Source of the DNA: Microbacterium testaceum
GTDB lineage: Bacteria; Actinomycetota; Actinomycetes; Actinomycetales; Microbacteriaceae
Assembly (NCBI RefSeq): GCF_006539145.1
Contig: NZ_BJML01000006.1
Location: forward strand, 62,001 to 126,000
Length of the DNA stretch: 64,000 nt
Direction: 5' to 3'
In this document: positions 16,955 to 26,024 of the stretch, in pieces
Layout of the letters: each line of letters begins with the position of its first letter
How positions within the stretch are numbered: position 1 is the stretch's first letter
Program-made: the position numbers and the translations under genes
Notes under the pieces: generated by a model
Databases searched by the model: none
What the model was told of the DNA's origin: nothing
What the model saw: only the letters and a program-made list of their open reading frames with translations

Positions 16955-17961
16955 AAGCGAAGATTGCGCTCCTAAACAACTACCCAATTTACGACGCCGC
17001 AAACCGGATAGCTCTGGGCGAATACCCGGCTCAGCATGTTTGGGGAATGTGGGAACTGAGGACAGACTTCGAATGGCTGTATGCGCACTCGAGTTTGTCG
17101 AGCGTCACCGCGTCGCGGCCGCGGCTAAAGAATCTGGCGCGGAAGCTTCTCCCACTCATTGGAGATCCGATCCAGTCCGCGTTTGTGTTGCGCAGAATAC
17201 GGCAGATCGACGCCATCTACGCTGCGGATCAACAGACTGCCACGGGACTACTGTTACTGCGCGCCCTCCGGTTGATCAAGACGCCTATATTCGTTGTGAT
17301 TCATAACGGTCCCCGCTTGCGCTGGACGTGGAAGTTGCTGCGTGCTGCGTCTGGCGTATTTACCCTCAGCCCTGCGGCGACGAAATTGGCTCACCGTAAA
17401 TTGCCGCACACACCTACACGAATGCTAACCTTCGGCCCCTCTCTAGATTCCCCCGTCTACACGAACGCTGACGGAGACGCAAAAGACTTCGATTTCGTTG
17501 CGGCCGGAAAGTCGAATCGAGATTACGTAGATCTTCACGCCGTCGCTGGCGCCGCTGGGCTGACTGGCGTTATTATCTCAGGTAGCAAAATATTTCACTA
17601 CACACGCGGCAAGTGCGTTGTGACAAGTGACACGAACCTGAACTATTCAGAAATTCTTGCCTATATCCGTCGATCGCGATGGTCCGTAATTCCGGTAAGT
17701 GATATTTCGCGACTGTCAGGATTGACAGAAGCAGCTGACGCACTGGCAGTCGGCACAGCCGTATTGTCAAACTCGCCAACGTCGCTCCCCTACACAACCA
17801 ACGCCGTGAAGTTCTACGCGTCTAAAGACGAACTCTCACTAATACTCAAAGGACGAGGGATCACAAAGGATCAGATTGCGGCGTCGGCCGATGCAGTTTC
17901 AATGAGGCATTTCTCTATTCAACTCAAGAAAGCGCTGGACGACGCAGTTGAGAAACGTTAA
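16951..17961 (+). CDS. Probable GT-B fold glycosyltransferase
   Basis: A 336-residue protein with two Rossmann-like halves. The N-terminal half includes IDAIYAADQQTATGLLLLRAL and VIHNGP; the C-terminal half has DFDFVAAGKSNRDY, VIISGSK, LAYIRRSRWSVIPVSD and LTEAADALAVGTAVLSN. The last matches the nucleotide-sugar-binding region of GT4/GT1-like enzymes, with Glu in LTEAADAL as the likely ribose-binding acid. Similarity is weak and the donor and acceptor are unknown; function is inferred from fold pattern and operon position. Its last 14 bases overlap the next gene. Confidence 0.65.
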   Translation: MKAKIALLNNYPIYDAANRIALGEYPAQHVWGMWELRTDFEWLYAHSSLSSVTASRPRLKNLARKLLPLIGDPIQSAFVLRRIRQIDAIYAADQQTATGLLLLRALRLIKTPIFVVIHNGPRLRWTWKLLRAASGVFTLSPAATKLAHRKLPHTPTRMLTFGPSLDSPVYTNADGDAKDFDFVAAGKSNRDYVDLHAVAGAAGLTGVIISGSKIFHYTRGKCVVTSDTNLNYSEILAYIRRSRWSVIPVSDISRLSGLTEAADALAVGTAVLSNSPTSLPYTTNAVKFYASKDELSLILKGRGITKDQIAASADAVSMRHFSIQLKKALDDAVEKR

Positions 17962-19000
17962 AGTTTGGGACGAAGCGCGTACAGCGCATTTCGAGATGCT
18001 TCGCGGCATGCAGCCTTCCACGCTGGTCTACCGCACTGAAAATTACAGCTTTGACGAGGTACTGGCCCAATCTGTGGCCCATCGACGTCTCAGCCGACTC
18101 GCGACTGCTAGATTACTGTTCAGAGGGCACTGGGACGTTATTGAGCTCAACGAGCCGACCATGGTGAAAGTCTGGCCAAGTCTCGTAATTTACATAGCAA
18201 GCGCGCGACTCGGCGCATTCATTCGTCGAAGTAGGACCGAAATTGTCTGCTACGCGATAGATAACGCGGACGTCAGCGCGTGCCTCTTGTCCCGTAAGCA
18301 CGTGCCACGATTCATATCGAAGTGGGTGATGCGGCGTCTTATCAGAAGGTATGACCGCGTGGCGTTTGGAACACAGGGGGCTCGCCAGGCTTACGCCGAG
18401 TACGACACGCATCTTGATCGACACGTCGATACGGCTGTCATCGAGCAGTTGCCATCAGTGTGTGATTGCGGGAATGTAGACGATTACAGACGCCCGTCCG
18501 TCCTTTTCGTCTCGTCGCTGGAGAGGCGCAAGGGAATCTCTGAATTGATGGCCGCGTGGGACGATCTGCGCTACGAGGGCGCGTATCTGACGATAATCGG
18601 GAAGGGTCCACTCGAGCCGGAAGTGAGTGCCTGGGCCGCTTCCCGTGCTGACGTTTCCCTCGTTATAGACCCGCCGCGAGCAGCCGTTCACGAAGCTCTC
18701 AGGTCGCACAAAGTAGTCTCCCTTCTTTCCCAGCCCCAGGATTGCTGGCGGGAACAAGTAGGCCTCCCCATTGTTGAGGGCTTGTCGCACGGGTGTCTTG
18801 TGGTTGCTTCGGAGGAGACTGGCGTCGCGTCCTGGCTGTCAGAGCACGGGCACTTTGTCGTGAGACGTGGGGCCTCAAAGGCGGAAATTGCTGACAAGCT
18901 TCGAAGCGCACTTGATAGCGATCGTTCCCCTAAGTCGATCACCGATCAACTGCCCCATCGCCATATGCGAGTTGCCGCGGACGACTGGCTCAGAGGTTGA
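17948..19000 (+). CDS. Glycosyltransferase family 4-like protein
   Basis: About 350 residues. The C-terminal half is typical GT4: SVLFVSSLERRKGISELMAAW, LTIIGKGPLEPEV and then VGLPIVEGLSHGCLVVAS, where the Glu of PIVEGLSHG contacts the nucleotide. The N-terminal half is diverged, with a Cys-containing linker CDCGNVDDYRRP before the donor domain. The TTG at 17948 gives a 14-base overlap with the upstream gene; an ATG at 17997 is the alternative start and would remove 16 residues. It likely adds one sugar of the repeat unit. Confidence 0.78.
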   Translation: MRNVKVWDEARTAHFEMLRGMQPSTLVYRTENYSFDEVLAQSVAHRRLSRLATARLLFRGHWDVIELNEPTMVKVWPSLVIYIASARLGAFIRRSRTEIVCYAIDNADVSACLLSRKHVPRFISKWVMRRLIRRYDRVAFGTQGARQAYAEYDTHLDRHVDTAVIEQLPSVCDCGNVDDYRRPSVLFVSSLERRKGISELMAAWDDLRYEGAYLTIIGKGPLEPEVSAWAASRADVSLVIDPPRAAVHEALRSHKVVSLLSQPQDCWREQVGLPIVEGLSHGCLVVASEETGVASWLSEHGHFVVRRGASKAEIADKLRSALDSDRSPKSITDQLPHRHMRVAADDWLRG

Positions 19001-20229
19001 GGCGAATTTTCGCGGCCGGTCGAAGCTCACTGCTAGCCGCGGCAACACAAGGTCTGGGGCTGTTGCAGCTGCTATTACTGGTGAATGGCACACCCTCTAG
19101 CGAGTCGGATGCGTACTTCTACCTAATTACATGGGCGCAGCTCCCGACGCAGATCATCTTGTCGGGCTTCGTTTATCCCACGTGGCTGAGTTCTGTAAGT
19201 GGCGTACGTCGCAAACTGATGATTGCAATCGCGGCCGCTCCGATTCTGGCTGTCGCCGGCGTAGCTGCAGCTGGTTTCATATTTTCGAACTTGTCACGAC
19301 CACATGACCAGTTTGTTGTACAACTGGCTCTCTTTGCATTTCTCGGTGTCCTGCTATCGGCGGGCTGGACCTTTGCACTGCGGTTGTCGGTGGAGGGGGA
19401 CACTTCGTGGGCCTCCGCCGTAACGCTATGCTCAAATGTGCTGTCTTGTGGCGCGCTTCTTGCGTTGCTCGAAGCCCCCCAGGCCGACAGGCTGAGCGCC
19501 ATGCTGATAGCACAGATCGTTGGCATGGTCGCAACCATTTCGTTCATTTTGTGCCGTGATCGCGGGCTGCTCACACGCGTGTTCGCCGAGCCCCAGACGT
19601 CACGACCAGCACAGACGCGAGTAGATTGGTATCTCGCGCAGTCGATCATTGGATACGGCAGCCTGCTCGTTCTACAAACGACGTCGGTAGCATTAGCGCC
19701 GGCCGCGCTATCAGTACTTGGTCTGATCGGTCGGTTTGTCTCAGGCCTGAACATGGTGGTCACGAACGCCGTCATTCCAAGGTTGGTCCACTCTGGAACC
19801 ACCTCCGACAGACCTGCGCTCACCCTGGTAAAATGGACCGCGTTTTCTATGCTCGGTACAGGTCTCCTTCTTGCTCTATTCGGAGCATGGACGGGAACTC
19901 AACTCGCAGTACAAGCTGCTGTCGTGTGCGCCTGGTTCGCGTGCGCTATAACAAATAGTACTTTCAAACGGCTTGCGGTGAGAAGCATCGAGCCAAGAGC
20001 CGCGGCCATTGTCTCCATCCTGAACCTCGCAACCGCGACGGTAGTCGGCGTGCTTTTCGGCACAGGACTTCTCTCTCTCGAGATATTGATCCTTGCCTAT
20101 GTTGCCATGGATTTATTGCCTGCGATAGCGCTTGGGTTTCTTTTGCGACGTTGGATCCTCGCAATCGCCATTGCAGTTCCGAGCACCGCGGTCGTGCTCT
20201 TCGCGTCCGTGGCGTTGCAAATCTCTTGA
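18997..20229 (+). CDS. Polysaccharide flippase-like membrane protein (Wzx candidate)
   Basis: A 410-residue protein with about twelve hydrophobic helices and almost no soluble loops, as in the MATE/MOP (Wzx/MurJ) superfamily. The conserved early segment LLLVNGTPSSESDAYFYLITWAQLP matches the first-helix pair of bacterial Wzx proteins. It would move the finished lipid-linked repeat unit to the outer face for polymerisation. The TTG start overlaps the preceding stop as TTGA, and this is the last gene of the six-gene block. A two-domain flippase fold is inferred from hydrophobicity alone. Confidence 0.75.
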   Translation: MRRIFAAGRSSLLAAATQGLGLLQLLLLVNGTPSSESDAYFYLITWAQLPTQIILSGFVYPTWLSSVSGVRRKLMIAIAAAPILAVAGVAAAGFIFSNLSRPHDQFVVQLALFAFLGVLLSAGWTFALRLSVEGDTSWASAVTLCSNVLSCGALLALLEAPQADRLSAMLIAQIVGMVATISFILCRDRGLLTRVFAEPQTSRPAQTRVDWYLAQSIIGYGSLLVLQTTSVALAPAALSVLGLIGRFVSGLNMVVTNAVIPRLVHSGTTSDRPALTLVKWTAFSMLGTGLLLALFGAWTGTQLAVQAAVVCAWFACAITNSTFKRLAVRSIEPRAAAIVSILNLATATVVGVLFGTGLLSLEILILAYVAMDLLPAIALGFLLRRWILAIAIAVPSTAVVLFASVALQIS

Positions 20230-20317
20230 CCGCGCGGTGCCAACGGTCACCGGTTCTCTCTCGTGCAGCTCGCGGGCAGCGGCTGCTGCAACGGAAGATT
20301 GATCACAAAGTCGGCGT

Positions 20318-20764
20318 CTATTTTTCGCTATCGCGACGTACAGGCTTAGCGGGCACGCCAGCGACCACCGCGCCTGGGGCAACGTCCTCACGCACAACAG
20401 ACCCGGCCCCTACCACCGCACCATCACCAACCGTGATCGGCTCCCCGTGGCGATTGAGCAGAATCGCGCCCGCTGCGATGGTTACATCATTTCCGATTAT
20501 CGTGCGTGCATGGCCAGTGCCCGCAATAGTGACTCCATGGCCTATTTGTGTTCGAGCCCCGATGGTGACATTGGGATGAATAACGATGCCCAAGCCGTGG
20601 TGCCACAAGCGAACACCCTCGCCGATCCGACATTCAGGGGGCAGAGAGTTGTGGAAAAGCAGAAAGTTCAATGATTTTAGGACTTTTGCACTCCGCCGCC
20701 AACCGCGACTATGAAGACGTATAGACGTTCGCCAGAGTGTCTCAGGTGCTCCCATGCTGAACAT
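20318..20764 (-). CDS. Left-handed beta-helix acetyltransferase (serine O-acetyltransferase/CysE-like, sugar O-acetyltransferase)
   Basis: About 148 residues with hexapeptide repeats: IGEGVRLWHHGLGIVIHPNVTIGARTQIGHG, then IIGNDVTIAAGAILLN and ITVGDGAVVGAGSVV. It ends in the PGAVVAGVPAKPVR motif of acetyl-CoA-dependent O-acetyltransferases. The HHG...H arrangement carries the catalytic histidines. Within a polysaccharide locus it more likely acetylates a sugar than serine. The start is uncertain: ATGs at 20764 and 20755 both fit, and a GTG at 20836 would add a 24-residue leader without family features. It converges with the flippase gene. Confidence 0.78.
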   Translation of the reverse strand: MFSMGAPETLWRTSIRLHSRGWRRSAKVLKSLNFLLFHNSLPPECRIGEGVRLWHHGLGIVIHPNVTIGARTQIGHGVTIAGTGHARTIIGNDVTIAAGAILLNRHGEPITVGDGAVVGAGSVVREDVAPGAVVAGVPAKPVRRDSEK

Positions 20765-20929
20765 CTTAGGAGCAGGCAGTCGACTCGCGGCCCGCCTGGG
20801 CTCGTAGCCTTCTTCAAGAATGTGGGTGGACGCCACTGGCCGCTGCCTTGACCCACGGCTGGTCCAGCGCAGGCCGCCCTGTCGACTGACAGTTCATGGC
20901 GGCTCCGCTGCGACAGCAACGTTCTCGAG

Positions 20930-21742
20930 CTAAGCGCCGGCGGCACCCACGGCCATGATGACAATAAGAACAATGTTGTAGACGACATGCAGAATGACTG
21001 CACCCCAGACGCGGCCCGTCAGCAGCACGAGCAGAGAGCACGCCGCGCCCACCAAAAAGAGCTGTAACGCGTCGGCCAACAGGAGCGAGCCGAAGACAGC
21101 GTGCAGAATGACGAATGAGCCGGACGACGCAAGTAGCGCCGTCGCGCCCGCCGCAGTCATTCCCAAGCTTTTGCGCAGCATTTGAAAGATGATGACGAGT
21201 AGGACTGCGCGGAAATAAAGCTCTTCAACCATGGGCCCAGCCACCCCAGCGGCCAGCCCAATACCCGTTGAATCCATCGCGGTTGCGTCCGTTACAGGGA
21301 ACGGTGCGTCATTTGCGTCGCTCATGGCACCCTGAAGGAGGCGCATCCCCAGCCCAAGTCCCGCTCCCCAAATCACGTCGATTGGTTTGAGCCGAAATAG
21401 GCCCGCGGGACGCCCCCGGACGATCGCGTAAGCCACCGATGCGAGTAGCCCAACCCAAAGCGCTGGAAGGGATAACGCGCCTAAGATCGATCTTGGGTCA
21501 TGAGCGAGCGCGACGCTCACAAGAGTCCCGGCCCCTGCGCCGAACAACGCTCCAACAAGGACGCGGTAGTCCCATCTGTCTATGGCACGCCCGCCGATTC
21601 GCCAGTCGGTGCGCCGACGCCGACGCCCTCGCGTCTGCGAAGCCAGTGGCACGGTACCCACCGGGCCAGCGCCAAACTCCACGACAGAAGCCGCCTCGTT
21701 CGCGCCGCTCGGTTGGCTAGGCTCGTCTCGCACGGGGTTCAA
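20930..21742 (-). CDS. CPBP-family intramembrane glutamic endopeptidase (Abi/CAAX-like)
   Basis: A 270-residue protein with a ~45-residue charged N-terminus (RGRRRRR) and seven or eight membrane helices. The catalytic motifs are present: VEELYFRAVLL (EExxxR), FVILHAVFG and ILHVVYN (the two histidine motifs). Such proteases cleave within or next to the membrane and in other bacteria serve in prenyl-protein processing, bacteriocin self-protection or regulation. Its role here is unknown. The TTG at 21742 follows GGGAG; a GTG three codons later is an alternative. It is divergent from the phosphatase gene with only 52 bases between. Confidence 0.82.
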   Translation of the reverse strand: MNPVRDEPSQPSGANEAASVVEFGAGPVGTVPLASQTRGRRRRRTDWRIGGRAIDRWDYRVLVGALFGAGAGTLVSVALAHDPRSILGALSLPALWVGLLASVAYAIVRGRPAGLFRLKPIDVIWGAGLGLGMRLLQGAMSDANDAPFPVTDATAMDSTGIGLAAGVAGPMVEELYFRAVLLVIIFQMLRKSLGMTAAGATALLASSGSFVILHAVFGSLLLADALQLFLVGAACSLLVLLTGRVWGAVILHVVYNIVLIVIMAVGAAGA

Positions 21743-21783
21743 CCTACTCCCGTCGAACTACGCCCGCCGTACAACGGCACGTC

Positions 21784-21790
21784 GGAGGAG
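21784..21790 (+). promoter_or_regulatory. Ribosome-binding site fixing a TTG start
   Basis: GGAGGAG, four bases before the TTG at 21795. It decides the start of the tyrosine phosphatase, because the open frame continues far upstream without family features and has no ATG or GTG near the catalytic loop. Confidence 0.7.
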
Positions 21791-21794
21791 TGCA

Positions 21795-22400
21795 TTGCTC
21801 GGGATTTTGGCCGTCTGCACGGGAAACGTATGTCGGTCCCCCTTGGCAGAACAACTTCTCATCGACCGCTTAGCCGGATTCGATGTGAGCGTGACGAGTG
21901 CAGGTACTCGAGCTCGGGACGGGGCCTCTATGACGCCCGAGACTGCCGGGATCGCTGTGTCGCGAGGGTGCATTCCCGAACGAGTCGCAAGCCATCGCGC
22001 GCAATTGTTGACGCCCGAGCACCTTCGGGCCGCCAACCTCGCACTAGCGATGACACGGGAGCACAGACGAGAGATCGTAGAGATGGATCCCTCGCTCGTT
22101 CGACGAACTTTCACGTTGAGGGAACTGAGTCGCCTTCTCGGAGGCGTCAGTGACGATCAACTGCGTGACGGATCCCGTCCGGGGGTGGGTCAGTCGACGC
22201 CTGAGGGAAAACTGTCTGCGATGCTGGCATTCGCCGCGAGCCGACGTGGAGTCGTTTCGCCCGTGCTGCCAGAAGACGACGATGTAGTGGACCCCTACCG
22301 TCGATCCGCACGGACCTACGCCCTATCCGCGGGCCAGATATCAGAAGCACTGCCCACGGTTCAGCGTCTTGTCCACCTCGCTAGCGACCGGTGGGCGTAG
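21795..22400 (+). CDS. Low-molecular-weight protein-tyrosine phosphatase (Wzb-like)
   Basis: A 201-residue phosphatase with the P-loop C8-TGNVC-R14-S (CX5R) right after the start and the general-acid DPYRRS motif near the C-terminus. It is longer than the usual ~150 residues because of an Asp/Pro/Gly-rich insertion before the DPYR motif. In capsule loci this enzyme dephosphorylates the partner tyrosine autokinase, whose gene follows 165 bases downstream, and so cycles the assembly machinery. The TTG start is set by GGAGGAG. GC is intermediate between backbone and island. Confidence 0.88.
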   Translation: MLGILAVCTGNVCRSPLAEQLLIDRLAGFDVSVTSAGTRARDGASMTPETAGIAVSRGCIPERVASHRAQLLTPEHLRAANLALAMTREHRREIVEMDPSLVRRTFTLRELSRLLGGVSDDQLRDGSRPGVGQSTPEGKLSAMLAFAASRRGVVSPVLPEDDDVVDPYRRSARTYALSAGQISEALPTVQRLVHLASDRWA

Positions 22401-22451
22401 TCCACATCATCTGCTGCGGTTACTCTCACATTATGCACGTCGGCGTGGTTG

Positions 22452-22463
22452 CCTTGTTCAAGG
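22452..22463. promoter_or_regulatory. 12-base palindrome upstream of the tyrosine-kinase gene
   Basis: CCTTGTTCAAGG, a perfect palindrome in the 165-base gap between the phosphatase and the kinase gene, about 100 bases before the kinase start. It could be an operator; no regulator is identified. Confidence 0.25.
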
Positions 22464-22565
22464 TTTGAATCACGCAGAAAACAGCGCGAAACAATCTGTG
22501 TGACAGACTGACCATGATTCCCCCAGTGCCGCACCCTGCGTGGCGGCGCCGTCCCGAGAGGCACC

Positions 22566-24059
22566 ATGGAGCTCAGCGACTACATCCGTTTGCTTCGGAA
22601 GAATTGGCTCATGATCGTGGCGCTCACGACCGTGGGACTCGCTGCGGCCACTGTTTTCACGTTGACTCGTGTGCCTGCATATGAGTCATCCAGCACTGTG
22701 TTCGTGTCAACCCAGGGCGGTGGCACCACCGCAGAGTTGCAGCAGGGCTCGAGCTTCACCCAGGCGAGGATCAATACTTACGTTGGACTGGTTGGGACTC
22801 CGGCTGTTCTCGATCCAGTCATCAGCGACTTGGGCCTTCGGACTACGGCAGACAGGCTTGCCGAAGACGTCAAGGCATCGGCAGCACTGAACTCGACTCT
22901 GATCACGATCGCCGTCACAGACTCAGACCCGATCACCGCCTCGGACATTGCCAACGCGGTCGCTGCGAGCTTGTCGACTGTGGTGCCCGCGCTCGAGCCC
23001 GCTGTTGATGGCGGAGCGAGCCCCGTCCGACTTTCTCGCGTTACTGATGCCCAGCCCGCCACGAGCCCTACGTCGCCGAAGGTAGCGCTCAATCTCGCTC
23101 TCGGTGTACTGGCCGGCCTGGTGGTTGGCGTCGGCGCTTCGGTTCTCCGAACTGCGCTAGACAATCGGGTAAGAACTCCCCGCGACGCGGAGCAGGTGAC
23201 TCACGCGCCCGCCATCGGTGCCATCGCGTACGACACCAAAGCCAAGGAACGACCGCTAATTGTGCACGCTGATCCGCTGAGTCCACGTGCGGAGTCTTTT
23301 CGTGCCTTGCGCACAAACCTTCAGTTTCTGGACATGGGCGGGCGCTCCAGCTTCGTTGTAACCAGCTCGATACCAAGTGAAGGCAAATCGACTACCACCA
23401 TCAACCTCGCTATTGCACTCGCCGACGCGGGCAAACGCGTAGCCCTTCTCGACACCGACCTGCGCAAGCCTAAGGTCGCCGAGTACCTAAGCATCGAGGG
23501 CGGAGCTGGGCTGACCGACGTTCTCATCGGCCGCACCAAAGTCAACGAGGTCATGCTTCCTTGGGGTGGCCGCAGCCTCTACGTATTGCCCGCTGGAAAG
23601 ATCCCGCCCAACCCGAGCGAACTGCTGGGCTCTCAGCAGATGACGGTCCTCCTCGAGATGCTTGAACGAGACTTCGACGTCGTACTGTGCGACGCTCCCC
23701 CGCTACTGCCGGTCACCGACGCTGCAATTCTTGCCCGCGCAACCAGCGGGGCGCTCATGGTGGTGGCGGCGGGAAAAACCACGAAGCACCAGCTGACCGG
23801 AGCAACCGAGGCACTCAATACCGTGGGAGCGAAGCTCGCCGGGTTCATCATGTCGATGGTGCCGACCCGCGGGCCCGACTCGTACTACTCGGGCTACGGC
23901 TACGGATACGGGTACCGAGAAGTGCCGGTCAAGACGACTCGATTCGCGCGCAAAAAAGCAAAGAGCGCTGAAGACGCACCAGTCGCTGCTGAGGTGTCGC
24001 TGGACGAACTCGGCTTCTCCCCAAGACGCACCTCACGGGAAGCTCAGCGCGAAGCCTAA
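22566..24059 (+). CDS. Polysaccharide chain-length regulator fused to tyrosine autokinase (Wzz/BY-kinase)
   Basis: A 497-residue fusion of two parts that are separate in Firmicutes. Residues ~1-200 are the Wzz-type extracytoplasmic domain between two membrane helices (~14-34 and ~178-198). Residues ~230-435 are the BY-kinase: Walker A SSIPSEGKSTTT, Walker A' LLDTDLRKP and Walker B VVLCDAPPLLP. The C-terminus bears a tyrosine cluster (DSYYSGYGYGYGYRE), the autophosphorylation site acted on by the neighbouring phosphatase. It controls length and export of the polymer made by the Wzy/Wzx system. A short leader with weak AGAGG precedes the ATG. Confidence 0.92.
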   Translation: MELSDYIRLLRKNWLMIVALTTVGLAAATVFTLTRVPAYESSSTVFVSTQGGGTTAELQQGSSFTQARINTYVGLVGTPAVLDPVISDLGLRTTADRLAEDVKASAALNSTLITIAVTDSDPITASDIANAVAASLSTVVPALEPAVDGGASPVRLSRVTDAQPATSPTSPKVALNLALGVLAGLVVGVGASVLRTALDNRVRTPRDAEQVTHAPAIGAIAYDTKAKERPLIVHADPLSPRAESFRALRTNLQFLDMGGRSSFVVTSSIPSEGKSTTTINLAIALADAGKRVALLDTDLRKPKVAEYLSIEGGAGLTDVLIGRTKVNEVMLPWGGRSLYVLPAGKIPPNPSELLGSQQMTVLLEMLERDFDVVLCDAPPLLPVTDAAILARATSGALMVVAAGKTTKHQLTGATEALNTVGAKLAGFIMSMVPTRGPDSYYSGYGYGYGYREVPVKTTRFARKKAKSAEDAPVAAEVSLDELGFSPRRTSREAQREA

Positions 24060-24138
24060 GCCGGCCACGACCATACGTGGCCAGCTAAATCGGACGCAGT
24101 CGGGCTCAGTTGCGAGCGCAAGGACGGAAGGCATCAGC

Positions 24139-25953
24139 GTGAGCTCATCCCTGCTCCCACCGGCCATGCTCAAGGCTGGTCGCGTTGCGGCCTGGGTCGT
24201 CGGCGCGTTTCTCGTCCTCCTCGTCATCGCCGCGGCCTGGATTGGCGTGCGTGGGTGGATGGCCTATCAGCACCTGTCGCGAATCGAAGCGGGCCTCAGC
24301 GGGGCCTCTGCGGCGCTCGCATCCGACCCGGGGGCGGCGGGCGCAACCGTCGCCCGACTGGCAACCGACGCCGCAGCCGCGCACGACCTCACTTCGGACC
24401 CGGTGTGGAAGTTCGCCGAGGGCTCACCGTGGATCGGTCCCCAACTGCACGCATTTGGAACTGTGGCCGCGGCCGGAGATGCCCTCTTGGGCAACGCTCT
24501 CTTGCCCTTGGTGACAGCTGCTCAAGACACGTCCTTCGATGCGTTGAAGCCAGTTAACGGTCGTATCGACACGACCGGCCTGTCCGCCCTTGCGCAGCCC
24601 GCTCAATCAGCTGCGGTGGCCGCCACCGCGGCCGCTGATGGGGTGGACGCCGTAAACCGGACGCCTCTTATAGGAGTCTTGGAGCGCGCAGTCGACAAGT
24701 CATCCACGGTTTTCGAGCAAGCCGCTACCAGTCTCGACGCTCTGTCGCGCGCGACTCGTCTGCTTCCCGACGTTCTGGGCCAGAACGGTGAACGCAATTA
24801 TCTGGTCCTCGTCCAGAACAACGCCGAGTGGAGATCCCTGGGCGGCATCGCCGGCACGGCAATCCTCCTCAAGACCAACCAGGGCGCGATCAGCCTCGCA
24901 AACACCGAATCCGGCACCTCGCTGTCGAGCGGCATCAAGAATCCGGTCGTCGACTTACCCGCAGACGTGCAGAACATCTACGAGACCAGACCAGCACGCT
25001 TCTTCCAAAACCTCACGCAGGTTCCCGATTTCACCTTCGATGGCCCGCTCGCCCGAGAAATGTACGAGCAGCGAACGGGTGTGTCCGTGGACGGCGTCAT
25101 CGCCCTGGATCCGGTCGTGCTGTCCTACCTTCTGCGCGCAACCGGACCGGTAGCGCTGCCCGACGGCTCGACGCTGTCTGCCGAGAACGCCGTCAAGACG
25201 CTGCTCAGCGACGTCTACCAGCGATACCCCGATCCGTCAGCGCAGGATGCATTCTTCGCCGCCTCGACCGGAGCTGTTTTCAACGCCTTCCTCGAGGGAC
25301 GCGGGTCGACGGTGAGCTTGCTGACAAATCTCGCGACTGCGGCCGACCAGCGACGCGTTCTCATGTGGAGTGCCGATCCCGACGAACAAGCCATTCTGGA
25401 GGGGTCGTCGGTTGCCGGTGAGTTGCCGCAAACGGACGGCGACACGGCCCGGTTCGGGGTGTATCTCAACGACGGCGGCGGTTCGAAGATGAGCTACTAC
25501 GTCAAGCCTGACGTGAGTCTGGCGTGGGACCAGTGCGCCCCCGACGGGGGGAACGGCCCGCGTCAATTAACCCTGCGGATGAGGCTCACCAATACCGCGC
25601 CCACCGACGCCGAGACGTCGCTTCCGCGTTACGTCACTGCCAACGGCGCATTCGGTACGGCGCCGGGAACGGCGACGGTCGTGAACAACGTCTACCTGCC
25701 CGAGGGGTTCGAACTCGTGTCGGCCGAGACCGCGACGGGGACAGGTCCCTCGACCGGGACGTTCGAGGGACACCAGGTGCTGACCTTCGGGTTCCAACTT
25801 CTTCCCCAGGCGTCGGCCGACCTGACCGTGAACGTGCGCGCAACGACGACGGCGTCAAAAGCGGAGGCATTCGTGACCCCGACGGCCGACGCGGGAATCG
25901 ACCCGACGGTCAAAGCAACCTGCGAAGCAACCGGAATCGCAACCCTGCAGTGA
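24139..25953 (+). CDS. DUF4012 domain-containing envelope protein
   Basis: A 604-residue protein with one N-terminal membrane helix (residues ~15-38) and a large extracytoplasmic part. Recognisable DUF4012 stretches are RNYLVLVQNNAEWRSLGG, the FDGPLAREMYEQRTG segment, VDGVIALDPVVLSYLLRATGP and the NDGGGSKMSYYV region. DUF4012 genes commonly sit beside polysaccharide assembly genes in actinobacteria; the function is unknown, although attachment or maturation of the polymer has been suggested by context. The GTG at 24139 is 79 bases after the BY-kinase stop, probably in the same transcript. GC here has returned to backbone level. Confidence 0.85.
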   Translation: MSSSLLPPAMLKAGRVAAWVVGAFLVLLVIAAAWIGVRGWMAYQHLSRIEAGLSGASAALASDPGAAGATVARLATDAAAAHDLTSDPVWKFAEGSPWIGPQLHAFGTVAAAGDALLGNALLPLVTAAQDTSFDALKPVNGRIDTTGLSALAQPAQSAAVAATAAADGVDAVNRTPLIGVLERAVDKSSTVFEQAATSLDALSRATRLLPDVLGQNGERNYLVLVQNNAEWRSLGGIAGTAILLKTNQGAISLANTESGTSLSSGIKNPVVDLPADVQNIYETRPARFFQNLTQVPDFTFDGPLAREMYEQRTGVSVDGVIALDPVVLSYLLRATGPVALPDGSTLSAENAVKTLLSDVYQRYPDPSAQDAFFAASTGAVFNAFLEGRGSTVSLLTNLATAADQRRVLMWSADPDEQAILEGSSVAGELPQTDGDTARFGVYLNDGGGSKMSYYVKPDVSLAWDQCAPDGGNGPRQLTLRMRLTNTAPTDAETSLPRYVTANGAFGTAPGTATVVNNVYLPEGFELVSAETATGTGPSTGTFEGHQVLTFGFQLLPQASADLTVNVRATTTASKAEAFVTPTADAGIDPTVKATCEATGIATLQ

Positions 25954-25993
25954 ATAATGCGACTGCGTAAATGCGCCTCCGACTGCGCGTCAG

Positions 25994-26005
25994 CGTAAAT
26001 TTACG
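25994..26005. repeat. 12-base AT-centred palindrome
   Basis: CGTAAATTTACG, perfect over 12 bases, just after the DUF4012 gene and upstream of the putative promoter of the LPXTG protein. It may be a regulator site or part of a weak terminator. Nearby CGACT/AGTCG extends the symmetry imperfectly. Confidence 0.3.
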
Positions 26006-26024
26006 TAGTCGAAACCTCGACAAT

